Assembly (NCBI GenBank): GCA_900315695.1
Contig: ONAE01000012.1
Coordinates: forward strand, 1 to 56,272
DNA length: 56,272 bases
Reading direction: 5' to 3'
From: an uncultured Prevotella sp.
GTDB lineage: Bacteria; Bacteroidota; Bacteroidia; Bacteroidales; Bacteroidaceae
Positions 35,536 through 44,436 of this stretch are shown here, piece by piece (position 1 is the first letter of the stretch; each line of letters starts with the position of its first letter). Made by a program: the position numbers and the translations under genes. Under the pieces are notes generated by a model that saw only the letters and a program-made list of their open reading frames with translations, searched no databases and was not told the DNA's origin.

Positions 35536-36054
35536 ATGAGTAAGATCCTGATTTTACAAGGCTCTCCGAGAGCCAACGGGAACACCGCTTGGATGGCGGA
35601 TGAGTACAAGAAGGCTGCCGAGGCAGCAGGTCATGAGGTGACACTGGTGAATGTGTCGAAAAAGAAAGTTGCAGGCTGCTTGGCCTGCGAGTACTGTCAC
35701 AATAAAGGCAATGGTGCCTGCATCCAGAAGGATGACATGCAGGAGCTCTACTCGTTGATGAACGAGGCCGAGGTGCTTGTGCTGGCTGCGCCCATCTATT
35801 ACTTCACCCTCTGCGCCCAGATCCAGGCTCCAATTCAGCGTATGTACTGCGTCAATAAACCCGCTAACGTGAAGAAGATGGCTCTGCTGATGTCATCATA
35901 CTCACCAGGTGTCTATGACGGAGCCACTGCTGAGTTCCGTGACATCTGCAACTACTGGCAGGTTGAGAATATGGGGCTTGTTTCTGCCAAGATTGACGAG
36001 CAGAAGACCGAGGAGACCAAGCAGAAAGTGATAAACCTCGTCGGCAAATTATAA
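35536..36054 (+). CDS. Flavodoxin-family / iron-sulfur flavoprotein-like reductase
   Basis: 172 residues. The FMN phosphate loop LQGSPRANGNTAWMAD is at the N-terminus, followed by CLACEYCHNKGNGACIQKDDM, the cysteine cluster that binds an iron-sulfur centre in Isf-type flavoproteins, and a second FMN loop APIYYFTL. Such proteins are NAD(P)H-dependent FMN reductases or electron carriers with unknown partners. The start is the ATG at 35536 rather than the TTG 6 bases upstream. The damaged second tcdA copy begins 3 bases after its stop. Confidence 0.85.
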   Translation: MSKILILQGSPRANGNTAWMADEYKKAAEAAGHEVTLVNVSKKKVAGCLACEYCHNKGNGACIQKDDMQELYSLMNEAEVLVLAAPIYYFTLCAQIQAPIQRMYCVNKPANVKKMALLMSSYSPGVYDGATAEFRDICNYWQVENMGLVSAKIDEQKTEETKQKVINLVGKL

Positions 36055-36056
36055 AG

Positions 36057-36752
36057 TTGGCAATAGAAAAGGCAATATTCAGGCGTTCAGAGTTATTGCT
36101 GGGCGAAGAAGCGATGGAGCGGATTGCCCGGAAACGGGTGATCATCTTCGGTGTGGGCGGTGTTGGCTCTTGGTGTGCAGAAAGTCTGGTGCGCTCAGGC
36201 ATCAGACGGCTCACCATCGTCGATTCCGACCGTGTGTGCATCACCAATATCAACCGTCAACTGATGGCCACCTCGAAGACCATTGGTCATGTGAAGGTGG
36301 AAGCTCTGAAGGAGCGTTTGCTCAGCATCAACCCTACAGCAGAGATTACTGCCCTACAACAAATATTCACAGCCGAGACTGCCGACAGCTTCGATATCGG
36401 CAGCTATGACTATATCATTGATGCCATCGACTCGCTGAAAGATAAGACGCTTCTGATTCTGATGGCGACACAGACTCAAGCGAAGTTCTTTTCCTCTATG
36501 GGTGCTGCTCTGAAACTCGACCCCACAAGGATCAAGACTGCCGAGTTCTGGAAAGTTCAGGGTGACCCGCTGGCCCGTGCCCTCCGCAAGCGTTTCAAAC
36601 GCGACGGACAATACCCCAAACACAAGTTCAAATGCGTATATTCCGATGAGCTGTTAGAGAACAAAGGCCATAACGCCACTTGTCATCCAAGATGCTGTAG
36701 AAACATAATAACTTCGTTTATGATGAGGCTCACAATTGGAATGAGACATTGA
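36057..36752 (+). pseudogene. Second tcdA copy, frameshifted near its 3' end
   Basis: Residues 5-200 align throughout with the tcdA product at 30810, including GVGGVGSWCAESLVRSGI and SSMGAALKLDPTRIK; the DNA is also visibly similar. The only upstream start is TTG. After YSDELLENKG the frame turns into unrelated sequence (HNATCHPRCC...). In another frame, from 36679, the DNA reads LVIQDAVET and a stop at 36706-36708, matching GLVIQNESRVFLKD of the intact copy. Between GGC and that point the copy has 10 bases where the intact gene has 45, a 35-base out-of-frame deletion. Confidence 0.75.
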
Positions 36753-38733
36753 CATATATGTTCCGTCCTTTCTGGGGGATGTGATTCCAGTCTGAGTAGG
36801 TGGAGTAATAGCGATCGAACAGATTATCAATGCCCACATGGATATCAGCCAATACCGACTTCAGTGGTAGCTGATAACCTGCACTGATGTGCCACACAGC
36901 ATAACCCGGCGTGCGCTCCTCACCATACTTACTACTATAATTGCTCTGGTCAGCAACCAACTCGCCTCCGAACTCACCTTCCCAACGCTGACGTGAGAGT
37001 TTCAAAGCCGTTGTAAAGCTAAAAGGAGCAATCAGTGGCAGACGGGCTCCTGTGCTCTCCTTGCCATAACTATACGACAGCCGATTATCCCAACGCAACC
37101 ACGAAAGCAGTTGAGCATTGAAGGTAAGAGATGTATTCACGATCTGCGCGTTCTTCAGATTCTGATAGATCTTCACCCCAGCTGCCCCAATTGTCATGGG
37201 CGAGAGTCGCTCATCAGGTACACCGATGATATAGTTCTGAAACAGGAAGGCATTCACTTCCAAACGAGCATCCACTACATCCCCTTTCCACGATGCAGAA
37301 GCGTTCAGCTCCACAGCACTTTCATTCTTCAGGTTTGGATTACCTATATAGTCATAACGATCGAAGGCATTATTCAGGAAATAGCCATACGCCTCAGTCA
37401 CTGATGGTGCACGATTACCATAGCCAGTACCCACAGCAATCCGCCACCCCTCATGCTGCCAAGCATAACTTGCCGACACCCTCCCTATCCATCCAGAGGT
37501 GGTACGCTCCATACCAGGAAAATAGATACTTAGCGCACGAAAGCCTTCATCGCTGTTCACACGACGATGTTGCCAAGAGACCTTAGCCGAGAAGCGCAGG
37601 CTATGCTCTGCTGACAAACTGATATTATCAGACAACTGCAAGCCGTTATTAAAGGTACCGACATCAGGCCAAGTGAGCATATACATAGGTTCTACACCCT
37701 CTACATACATGGTCATATCGGCAAAAAGGGTGTTGTAGTAGCAGTCATAGTTCAACTGATACTGATGATTTTTCTTGGAACCTTCCAACAGACTATAAAG
37801 TCCAAAGGTTCTGCTTCTGCCTGGCATATCCATGTGGATTACGACATCAGGACGGCTCTTATCGTCCATATTATGGGTGATATGATTATAATACGCCTTT
37901 GTCTCCCAGCGATAGAACAGTCCCTGAAGTTGCTCATGCCGATAGGAAAGAGAGCTGATAAAGCCTGTGGCATCACTCACATCCATATTCAAGGCTGGAT
38001 AGCCTACATCGGTGGCGCGATCAAAGATGACCGTACCTTCCAGTATATGATTCTGAGCCAAACGATAACCTAAATTCAGAAAGGTATTCACCTTCTGGAA
38101 CTTTGAATAGGGCACTTCCTCGTGCCCACCAGCCCGATAGTTATCCGCGTGCCGATAGAAAGCGCCAAAATTCGAATAGAACTTATGCGATGAGAAGGCC
38201 GCATCTGCACCATATACCTGCAGATGCCCGTTACCCTCATAACCCGTCATGAGATTAAACGTCTGAGGGGCGGCATCGAAACCCGACTTCCTTAATTTCA
38301 AATCGATACTTCCACCGATGTTGCCTGATGCCTGCGGATTGCCGTCAAGACCGGAGTCCAGACGGATGCGCTGCAGATTGCCACTCTCCACATATGAGGT
38401 CACAGGATCCATCTTGTCCGTGCAGGCATAGAAGATCTTCATGCCGTCGATCGTGGTGCTCAGGCGCTCAGTAGTCATATTATTCACCAAGGGCTCCCAG
38501 GCATAGGCACCACGCTTCACCATCGCGACATTGCCAAGTTGAAGAAGATGCTCCTCAATAGAAGCCGTCTTCCCTTTACCAGCCACCTTACGTTTCGTAC
38601 CGACGGTGGAAGTGACGGTCACCTCATGGATCGTCGCTTCCTTATCGATACTATCATGCACTAAGGTTGTCTGGGGGAAACTACAAAATAATACTCCAAT
38701 ACAAGTTACTATATCCACTATCATCATTCTCAC
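36730..38733 (-). CDS. TonB-dependent receptor, OprC/NosA-like (copper?)
   Basis: 667 residues. A signal-peptide-like N-terminus precedes a plug domain (about 35-165) whose TTIDGMKIFYACTDKMDPVTSYV resembles the DxMDPPTSY segment of OprC/NosA copper receptors, with a cysteine just before it. A barrel ending VNVSFQL follows. It is last in the long leftward operon and its start overlaps the end of the YtkA-like lipoprotein gene by up to 53 bases, so translation is coupled. Copper or another metal-ligand complex is the best guess from the plug. The operon context could also mean a sulfur-containing chelate. Confidence 0.75.
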   Translation of the reverse strand: MRMMIVDIVTCIGVLFCSFPQTTLVHDSIDKEATIHEVTVTSTVGTKRKVAGKGKTASIEEHLLQLGNVAMVKRGAYAWEPLVNNMTTERLSTTIDGMKIFYACTDKMDPVTSYVESGNLQRIRLDSGLDGNPQASGNIGGSIDLKLRKSGFDAAPQTFNLMTGYEGNGHLQVYGADAAFSSHKFYSNFGAFYRHADNYRAGGHEEVPYSKFQKVNTFLNLGYRLAQNHILEGTVIFDRATDVGYPALNMDVSDATGFISSLSYRHEQLQGLFYRWETKAYYNHITHNMDDKSRPDVVIHMDMPGRSRTFGLYSLLEGSKKNHQYQLNYDCYYNTLFADMTMYVEGVEPMYMLTWPDVGTFNNGLQLSDNISLSAEHSLRFSAKVSWQHRRVNSDEGFRALSIYFPGMERTTSGWIGRVSASYAWQHEGWRIAVGTGYGNRAPSVTEAYGYFLNNAFDRYDYIGNPNLKNESAVELNASASWKGDVVDARLEVNAFLFQNYIIGVPDERLSPMTIGAAGVKIYQNLKNAQIVNTSLTFNAQLLSWLRWDNRLSYSYGKESTGARLPLIAPFSFTTALKLSRQRWEGEFGGELVADQSNYSSKYGEERTPGYAVWHISAGYQLPLKSVLADIHVGIDNLFDRYYSTYSDWNHIPQKGRNIYVNVSFQL

Positions 38734-39640
38734 CTCCTGCTACGATATTTCCTTCTTTGTCCTTAACAACAAGGTGTAGGTTCCACAACCCTGTCATCGT
38801 CAGGTTAAGCTGACCTTCATAGATACCTGACTCCTGTCTTGTCAGAGGCTGGTTATCAGGTGAAGAATGGTCTCCCATATCCGGCATCGTAGGTGTGAGT
38901 TCAATGACAAACTCTGTATTGGTTACCTGCCAAGGTTTTGCTTTGTCTGCATTCTGTTCTGTGACATACGCATAAATGGCATTAACACCCGTTTGGAACT
39001 CTTGAGGGTTTACCAGCGAAAGGTGATAAGTGACATTCTGATACTTGAATGACTTCAGCCATTCTTGTTCTGTAGCATTGGGAGCAACCTCTATCTTACT
39101 CTTCTCATGAGTCACAGATCTATTCTGAGTGGTAGCCTTGTAGGCCAGTTCCCAGAACCCTGCCGCATCACTAGCCATCACGAATGAGATCCAGGCATGC
39201 TGCACAGCAGGAAAGGTCTCGTCATAGAGCACGCTCTCTGTTGCCGTCGGCGTAGAGTGATACATATTTTTCTCTGTCATCGTCATCAGTGGGGCAATCT
39301 CTGTAATCTTGAAGTCACGCACAAAGCCCTGAGTTGCAATTTTCGTCAGTGCGAAATAGATATCATTGTATCCGACATGGAGTTTGCCTCCCCTTGAATA
39401 GGCCCTAAGGGCGTACTTGTTGTCAATGGTGTCGCGCAGCGTGACGATCTCCTTCAAATACCCGTTATTCAGGAAGGTATAAGCCAGAAAAGTCTCCTCT
39501 GCATTACAGCATTCTTCATCTGGGGCAGGTAAGTTGATAGACACTACTTCAGCATCACTGCTTCCGCATGATGAGAGGGTCAGACTTGCAACCAAGGAAA
39601 TGACAACCGCACTAATTATAAAATATGTATCCTTTTTCAT
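38681..39640 (-). CDS. Lipoprotein with two FixH/YtkA-like domains
   Basis: 319 residues. Lipobox LSSC places the lipid cysteine at about residue 25. Two Ig-like domains follow. The second has the YtkA/FixH wording MPDMGDHSSPDNQPL and GIYEGQLNLTMTGLWNLHLVV; the first has a CC pair (DEECCNAEE) and a similar HAWISFVMASDAAGFWELAY stretch. YtkA-like domains occur in periplasmic copper-handling and cytochrome oxidase assembly proteins. It precedes an OprC-like receptor with overlapping frames, supporting joint metal handling. No activity can be assigned. Confidence 0.65.
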   Translation of the reverse strand: MKKDTYFIISAVVISLVASLTLSSCGSSDAEVVSINLPAPDEECCNAEETFLAYTFLNNGYLKEIVTLRDTIDNKYALRAYSRGGKLHVGYNDIYFALTKIATQGFVRDFKITEIAPLMTMTEKNMYHSTPTATESVLYDETFPAVQHAWISFVMASDAAGFWELAYKATTQNRSVTHEKSKIEVAPNATEQEWLKSFKYQNVTYHLSLVNPQEFQTGVNAIYAYVTEQNADKAKPWQVTNTEFVIELTPTMPDMGDHSSPDNQPLTRQESGIYEGQLNLTMTGLWNLHLVVKDKEGNIVAGGENDDSGYSNLYWSIIL

Positions 39641-39653
39641 AAAACAATCTTCT

Positions 39654-40244
39654 TTATTTTCCTTCTGTTATTTGCTGCCAAGGCGCTATGGTACTGGTGT
39701 GGATATCCTGTTCACGATACAGGACCTCGATGACTTTCTGAACGGCACAGAGATTACAGCCGTTACAATGATCAAACCGATACTGTCCATAGATACCACC
39801 GCAGGCAATAGAGCCCTGCTGTTTCTTAAATTCGTCATACACCTCAGCAGCCAGTCTCAAATGCTTCTCTTTGCCACCACTTGCGTAGAATCCCAAAGCG
39901 ATGACAGCACCTGTCAGAGCACCACATGTCCCTTCACCAAACTGATGGCCAATACCTCCAGAGAACGACTCCGACATACTGCGAAGCTGTTGCTCCGTAA
40001 ATGGTGAGCCTAGAACAGAGGCGATTGACGTTAGCGACAGTGCAGAGCATCCGTAATGCTGTCCATACCGTTTCTCCAGTTGCTGTTTCACCTCAGCTTT
40101 CAGGGAATCAAGCGACTGATGACGCGTGACAGCTGGGAAAACGGCAGGACGAGCTATTTGTTGAGAGTCCGCATGTACATTAGCAGCTACTGCTGTTACC
40201 GGCACCACTGTTAATGGGAGTAAAGATGCTGGTATGTACTTCAT
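39654..40244 (-). CDS. Exported C_GCAxxG_C_C family protein
   Basis: 196 residues with an N-terminal hydrophobic export signal (about 1-25). The C_GCAxxG_C_C redox-protein pattern follows: C66 in HYGCSALSL, C107 in GEGTCGALTGA, C148 in GSIACGG and C160, C163, C166 in HCNGCNLC. The family is widespread in anaerobes, usually cytoplasmic, and thought to be redox-active or metal-binding. Export is unusual. It sits between the YtkA-like lipoprotein and tandem-OsmC genes in one operon. Confidence 0.75.
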   Translation of the reverse strand: MKYIPASLLPLTVVPVTAVAANVHADSQQIARPAVFPAVTRHQSLDSLKAEVKQQLEKRYGQHYGCSALSLTSIASVLGSPFTEQQLRSMSESFSGGIGHQFGEGTCGALTGAVIALGFYASGGKEKHLRLAAEVYDEFKKQQGSIACGGIYGQYRFDHCNGCNLCAVQKVIEVLYREQDIHTSTIAPWQQITEGK

Positions 40245-40249
40245 GCTTG

Positions 40250-41464
40250 TTATCTTTTAAAACTACCACGTACAATTTTATGTTCAAAGGTCTGAGTGTC
40301 CTTAAAGAGATTATACATCGGGCATATCTTTTCTACTGCCTCAATCCATTCTTTCACAGTCTGATCATTCTCAGGTGTCTGCACATGCAGGGTGTATCTC
40401 ACATTCTGAGGCGCGATAGAAAGATTCTCAAAGCCCTTCCTGCCTGCACGCGGATCCCATTCAGCCTGAACAGTCAGGGAGATTGAATCCACATCGAGGG
40501 CACGCTCTGCAGCCTGACCCAAAGAGATATGTGTGATACAGGTACCAAGGATACCAAGTACACCCTCGATAGAGGTCATGCCGACATTGGTACCTCCAAG
40601 ATAAGCTGGATTGTCGTGCAGAATCAGATATTTATCATTAACTGTCAACTGACGCACTCCATTGGGGAACACCTTTACCCAAGGACCACGCTTGGGAGCA
40701 AGGGCCTTACGGATGGCGGCAGTGTCTCTCTTGGCTTTCTCCGCCTTAGCCTTGCTGGCCTGAAAAGCTTGACGCTTACCCCAGATGTACTCACGCAGAC
40801 CAGCGAGTGTTGCCCCCTCAACCTTCTTCTCACGTGGTGACTCCTTACGATCGATAGAGAGCTGGGGCACCACAGCAGCCTTTACCAGTGTTGCTACTGC
40901 TGAGTTTTGTTCTGCCAGAGTTGCCAACTTCTCAAGCTCAGCATCTGAGGCTGGCGAGTCAATATAGAGGGTATAGAGGAAATTGCGAGGATACCAGACA
41001 CGACCTGTCGGAACCTTATCAGGCTGTCCGTGAATCTCAATCGTCAATGAGTCGATGTCAATACCCAACAGAGCTGCCTGGTTCAGGTAACTGTCAGCCA
41101 GATCTGAAGCAAAGACTGCCTGAGCCGTTGTAGGTGTATCAACACCCGAATCCTGTCCACCATGCGCATAGCCGCAATCGCCAATATAATGGAACTCACG
41201 GATACGAAGTTCACGTACACCTGAACGGTTTTTGGCTGTAACATTCGCTGTCAGGGTAACAGGCTGCAGCTCACTGCCAGGAATGGCATTCCATGCTTCC
41301 AAAGCCACCTTACGCTCCTTCAAATGATTGCGCAGAGAGGGGGCATTTTTCTCCAACCGGGTCTTGGTACTGTTTGAACGGAAGATATCCAATGGCCCTT
41401 GTGCGACTGCTGTGTTCACCTGGAATGCCAGCGTTGCAATGATCATACTTACACTTTTCTTCAT
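40250..41464 (-). CDS. Exported tandem OsmC-like protein A
   Basis: 404 residues with a signal peptide (ends AVAQ). Two OsmC-like folds are separated by a charged helical linker (about 205-260). The second (about 262-390) keeps both reactive cysteines of the family: C309 in LGTCITHIS and C381 in KICPMYNLF, plus DPRAGRKGFEN. The first (about 65-200) has the fold-typical LADSYLNQAALLGIDIDSLTI but serine/asparagine where the cysteines should be. OsmC/Ohr proteins reduce organic hydroperoxides; other branches have unknown roles. It is paralogous to the gene just upstream. Confidence 0.8.
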   Translation of the reverse strand: MKKSVSMIIATLAFQVNTAVAQGPLDIFRSNSTKTRLEKNAPSLRNHLKERKVALEAWNAIPGSELQPVTLTANVTAKNRSGVRELRIREFHYIGDCGYAHGGQDSGVDTPTTAQAVFASDLADSYLNQAALLGIDIDSLTIEIHGQPDKVPTGRVWYPRNFLYTLYIDSPASDAELEKLATLAEQNSAVATLVKAAVVPQLSIDRKESPREKKVEGATLAGLREYIWGKRQAFQASKAKAEKAKRDTAAIRKALAPKRGPWVKVFPNGVRQLTVNDKYLILHDNPAYLGGTNVGMTSIEGVLGILGTCITHISLGQAAERALDVDSISLTVQAEWDPRAGRKGFENLSIAPQNVRYTLHVQTPENDQTVKEWIEAVEKICPMYNLFKDTQTFEHKIVRGSFKR

Positions 41465-41487
41465 AACTTTCTTGTATTTTAATGGTT

Positions 41488-42768
41488 TTACTTAATTTTT
41501 GCTGTTACACGCTTAAAACGTCCTGTAATCTTCTGAGCGTTAACCACCAGATTGTAGATAGGACATCCTTTCTCTGTGTCCTCCACTAACTGACGAATGG
41601 CTGCTTCTTCACGAGGACTACTGATAATGACACGCATATTGATGTCTGTAGGATAGAGAGGTGTATTCTCAAAACCCTGACGTCCTGCACGAGGATCAAG
41701 CGTTGCCGTCAGAGATACCTTCAGGGTGTCGAGTGGAATACGATGCCTGGCTGCTGTACCTTCTGCTACATGGGTAAAACAAGAGCCCAACAAACCGATA
41801 TGACTCTCCACACCCGTGGGACCTAAGTCATTACCACCCAGGAAGGCTGGATGATCTTGCAAAACACGATGATGACGAACTTGCAATACTACCACACCCG
41901 AACTGGGATTGATAGAAGCTGTGGGACCATCAGGATCGAGATAACTGTCTGTCTTGAATGGCGTGAATTCGTTAGCACGAGAATAGGGGTAATCGTAGGC
42001 ATAGCCACCAAACTTGCTGCGATCAAGTTTAATACCCTGCTCACGTAAGGCTTTATGAGCCTCTCCCTTTTTTGTTTCCCACTCAATGAACTCGCGCAAG
42101 CCGGGCTGATAGGTTGGAGGAATCTCCAGATTCTCGGCACTCTTGGAATACTCTACCGTAGTGTTGACATGATGGGCACGGATAGAGAACTGATAGAGCG
42201 GAGAGTTCTGCTCTGCCAGCACTCTCAACTGTTCGAGGGTTTCATCAGAGGCTGGTGAATCAATAAATATGGTATAGTCAATCCCCCAGTCCTTTATGCT
42301 GGGTTTCGTCTGCTTGACATTGATGGCTAACGAGTCGATGGCAATACCGCGAAGAGCTGCCTGAGTCACATAACTATCAATCAGGTCTCCTGCTATGGCG
42401 GCAATCACATGATCTGGGGTTCCTATACCCAGATCGAAGCCACCATTGTTATAGCCACTGTCATTCAGATATTGGTGTTCACGAATGATCACATGACGTG
42501 TACCTGCACGCTGCTCTGCAACAGCAAAAGCCTTAAGTGTCACGGGCTGTAAATGATCTGTCGGAATGGTACGGAATTGTTCTACAGCCTTTTTCCTTCG
42601 GATGAGCAGATCATGGAAGTTGGGAGCAGACTTGACTGCTTTCTGGAAATCCGCCACATTAGTAATCGCCTTATTCAGCCTCTGGTCATTCTGTTGCGCC
42701 TGCACGACACCGAAAGTCGTGCTGGCGAGGATGATTGATATAAATAGTTTCTTTTTCATAAGTCTCAA
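41488..42768 (-). CDS. Exported tandem OsmC-like protein B
   Basis: 426 residues, paralogous to protein A. Signal peptide ends VVQAQ; the start may be 42768 or the Met at 42759. The second OsmC domain (about 290-415) keeps C330 in LGSCFTHVA and C402 in KGCPIYNLV, with DPRAGRQGFEN. The first (about 75-200) lacks both. A SusD gene ends 15 bases upstream and protein A follows 23 bases downstream, so all are in one transcript. Exported, doubled OsmC proteins beside a SusC/D pair are outside the usual cytoplasmic peroxidase picture. Confidence 0.8.
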   Translation of the reverse strand: MRLMKKKLFISIILASTTFGVVQAQQNDQRLNKAITNVADFQKAVKSAPNFHDLLIRRKKAVEQFRTIPTDHLQPVTLKAFAVAEQRAGTRHVIIREHQYLNDSGYNNGGFDLGIGTPDHVIAAIAGDLIDSYVTQAALRGIAIDSLAINVKQTKPSIKDWGIDYTIFIDSPASDETLEQLRVLAEQNSPLYQFSIRAHHVNTTVEYSKSAENLEIPPTYQPGLREFIEWETKKGEAHKALREQGIKLDRSKFGGYAYDYPYSRANEFTPFKTDSYLDPDGPTASINPSSGVVVLQVRHHRVLQDHPAFLGGNDLGPTGVESHIGLLGSCFTHVAEGTAARHRIPLDTLKVSLTATLDPRAGRQGFENTPLYPTDINMRVIISSPREEAAIRQLVEDTEKGCPIYNLVVNAQKITGRFKRVTAKIK

Positions 42769-42783
42769 TACATTTATTAGTTA

Positions 42784-44415
42784 TTATTCGCGTCCGACAT
42801 AAGGGTTAGAGGTTATATCAGAACCATCATAGCCGTAGTTCTGCCAGAGGTTGGGATTGACATTACGCTGTGCCTGTGGAATCGGGAAGCGATAATGTTT
42901 GAAATCGATGCTCTGTTTGTTGTATTCCGGATAGTTCTTTGCCAATGCACTGTTCTTGATGGTTTTCACAAGAATCTTCCATCGCTTCAAATCGAGCAGA
43001 TGCTTCTGCTCAAGTGCAAACTCCCACGAACGCTCCTGGATGATAGCATCCTTGAACCCCTGGTAATCAAGACCTGCTGTCAAATCATGAGCCTGGGCGC
43101 TGTTACTGTTGAGATCCTCACGGAAAGCACGGCGACGAATCTTATTGAAGGCATCATAGGCCTGTTGATTGGGTTGTCCGTCACGCTCGTTGATGGCTTC
43201 TGCCAGTACGAGATAAGCCTCTGCCAGTCGGAGAACCTGACGGTTCATGGCGCGATCGGCTGCACTCGTTTCAGGACTGTCATGATCGATGTATTTGTTA
43301 TAACGTGAGAATCCTGATTCGCGGGTACCATCGCCATCGGCATCATAATAGAAGTGGAAATAGCTCTGTGTAGAGGGACGCCAGAGGGAGTCGGCAAACG
43401 ACACGTCCTTTCGCTGATCGCCAGCAAGATAAGAGTTCTCTACCGTATTGTCAGGACCTGGTGCTATGTGTGGCAGTGAAACACTGTAACTGGTTGAGAA
43501 AGAGCAGTGGCATAGATGGTTATTGCCTGAAGCATCGCCTTCGCGCGTACTTGATCCCAAATAGAACTGAATGGCAAAGATGCTCTCCTTATTATTACGC
43601 TTCTGGTTGTTCCAGTTGTCATAGAAATCTTCTTCAAGACTGTATTCGCCTGAGTCGATGACCTTTTGCGCATATTCAGCCGACTTCGCGAAGTAAGTAT
43701 GACGCTGGTCAGCAGTCAGATCATCATCCACCTGGGCCCAAGTGAGATAAACTTTCGACAGCGCAGCATTGGCGGCTCCACGAGTAGCGCGACCTATATC
43801 AGTAAGACCTTGCTGACTACGCTCAGGCAGACGATTTGCGGCATCCTCTAAATCGCTTACTATCTGTTGATACACCTCTGTTTCCGAGTTACGCACGGCA
43901 TTGGTTCCTGCTTCTGTGGTTGTGATAACAGGCACTGGTCCCCATAGCTGCACAGCATAGTTCAGATAATAGGCACGCAAGAACTTGGCTTCGCCGATAA
44001 CCTGAGAGGCTGTTTCTGCGGAAACGCCTGCGGGATTAGTCTCCATCTTCTCTATCACGTCGTTGGCACGTGCCAGCGAAGCATAGACAGCCTGCCAAAG
44101 GCGCACGAGATAAGAGTTGGTTCCATCCCATGAGAGTAGTCCGAGCATGCCACCGCCACCATTAGGATTCTCACCGCTGACAGTTGTCTCTGTGGTCAGG
44201 TCGATAAGGTACATGTAAGTGGTGGCCAGTTCGATATCAGAGGCATAGACGGCATTGATAAGTGCCTTTGCGTCGGCATCACTCTGCGGCAGGTTATTTT
44301 CTGCAAGTTCGCTCAGATTTCCCTGTTCCAACGACTCACACGAAGTAAGCGACAGGACAAGAACAGCAGCTGCCAGCAACGATTGGGCTATATGATAGAT
44401 ATATTTCTTTTCCAT
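42784..44415 (-). CDS. SusD/RagB-family outer membrane lipoprotein
   Basis: 543 residues. Lipobox SLTSC gives acylated C26. TPR-like helical SusD fold with typical landmarks: AKFLRAYYLNYAVQLWGPVPV, the RLAEAYLVLAEAINERDG repeat, and C-terminal LKRWKILVKT...YRFPIPQAQRNVNPNLWQN. It forms the lid over its SusC partner and binds the substrate at the cell surface. No polysaccharide-degrading enzyme is nearby, so the substrate may be a peptide, a cofactor or a sulfur compound rather than a glycan. Confidence 0.93.
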   Translation of the reverse strand: MEKKYIYHIAQSLLAAAVLVLSLTSCESLEQGNLSELAENNLPQSDADAKALINAVYASDIELATTYMYLIDLTTETTVSGENPNGGGGMLGLLSWDGTNSYLVRLWQAVYASLARANDVIEKMETNPAGVSAETASQVIGEAKFLRAYYLNYAVQLWGPVPVITTTEAGTNAVRNSETEVYQQIVSDLEDAANRLPERSQQGLTDIGRATRGAANAALSKVYLTWAQVDDDLTADQRHTYFAKSAEYAQKVIDSGEYSLEEDFYDNWNNQKRNNKESIFAIQFYLGSSTREGDASGNNHLCHCSFSTSYSVSLPHIAPGPDNTVENSYLAGDQRKDVSFADSLWRPSTQSYFHFYYDADGDGTRESGFSRYNKYIDHDSPETSAADRAMNRQVLRLAEAYLVLAEAINERDGQPNQQAYDAFNKIRRRAFREDLNSNSAQAHDLTAGLDYQGFKDAIIQERSWEFALEQKHLLDLKRWKILVKTIKNSALAKNYPEYNKQSIDFKHYRFPIPQAQRNVNPNLWQNYGYDGSDITSNPYVGRE

Positions 44416-44436
44416 TGTCTAAGATACTTTATATAA

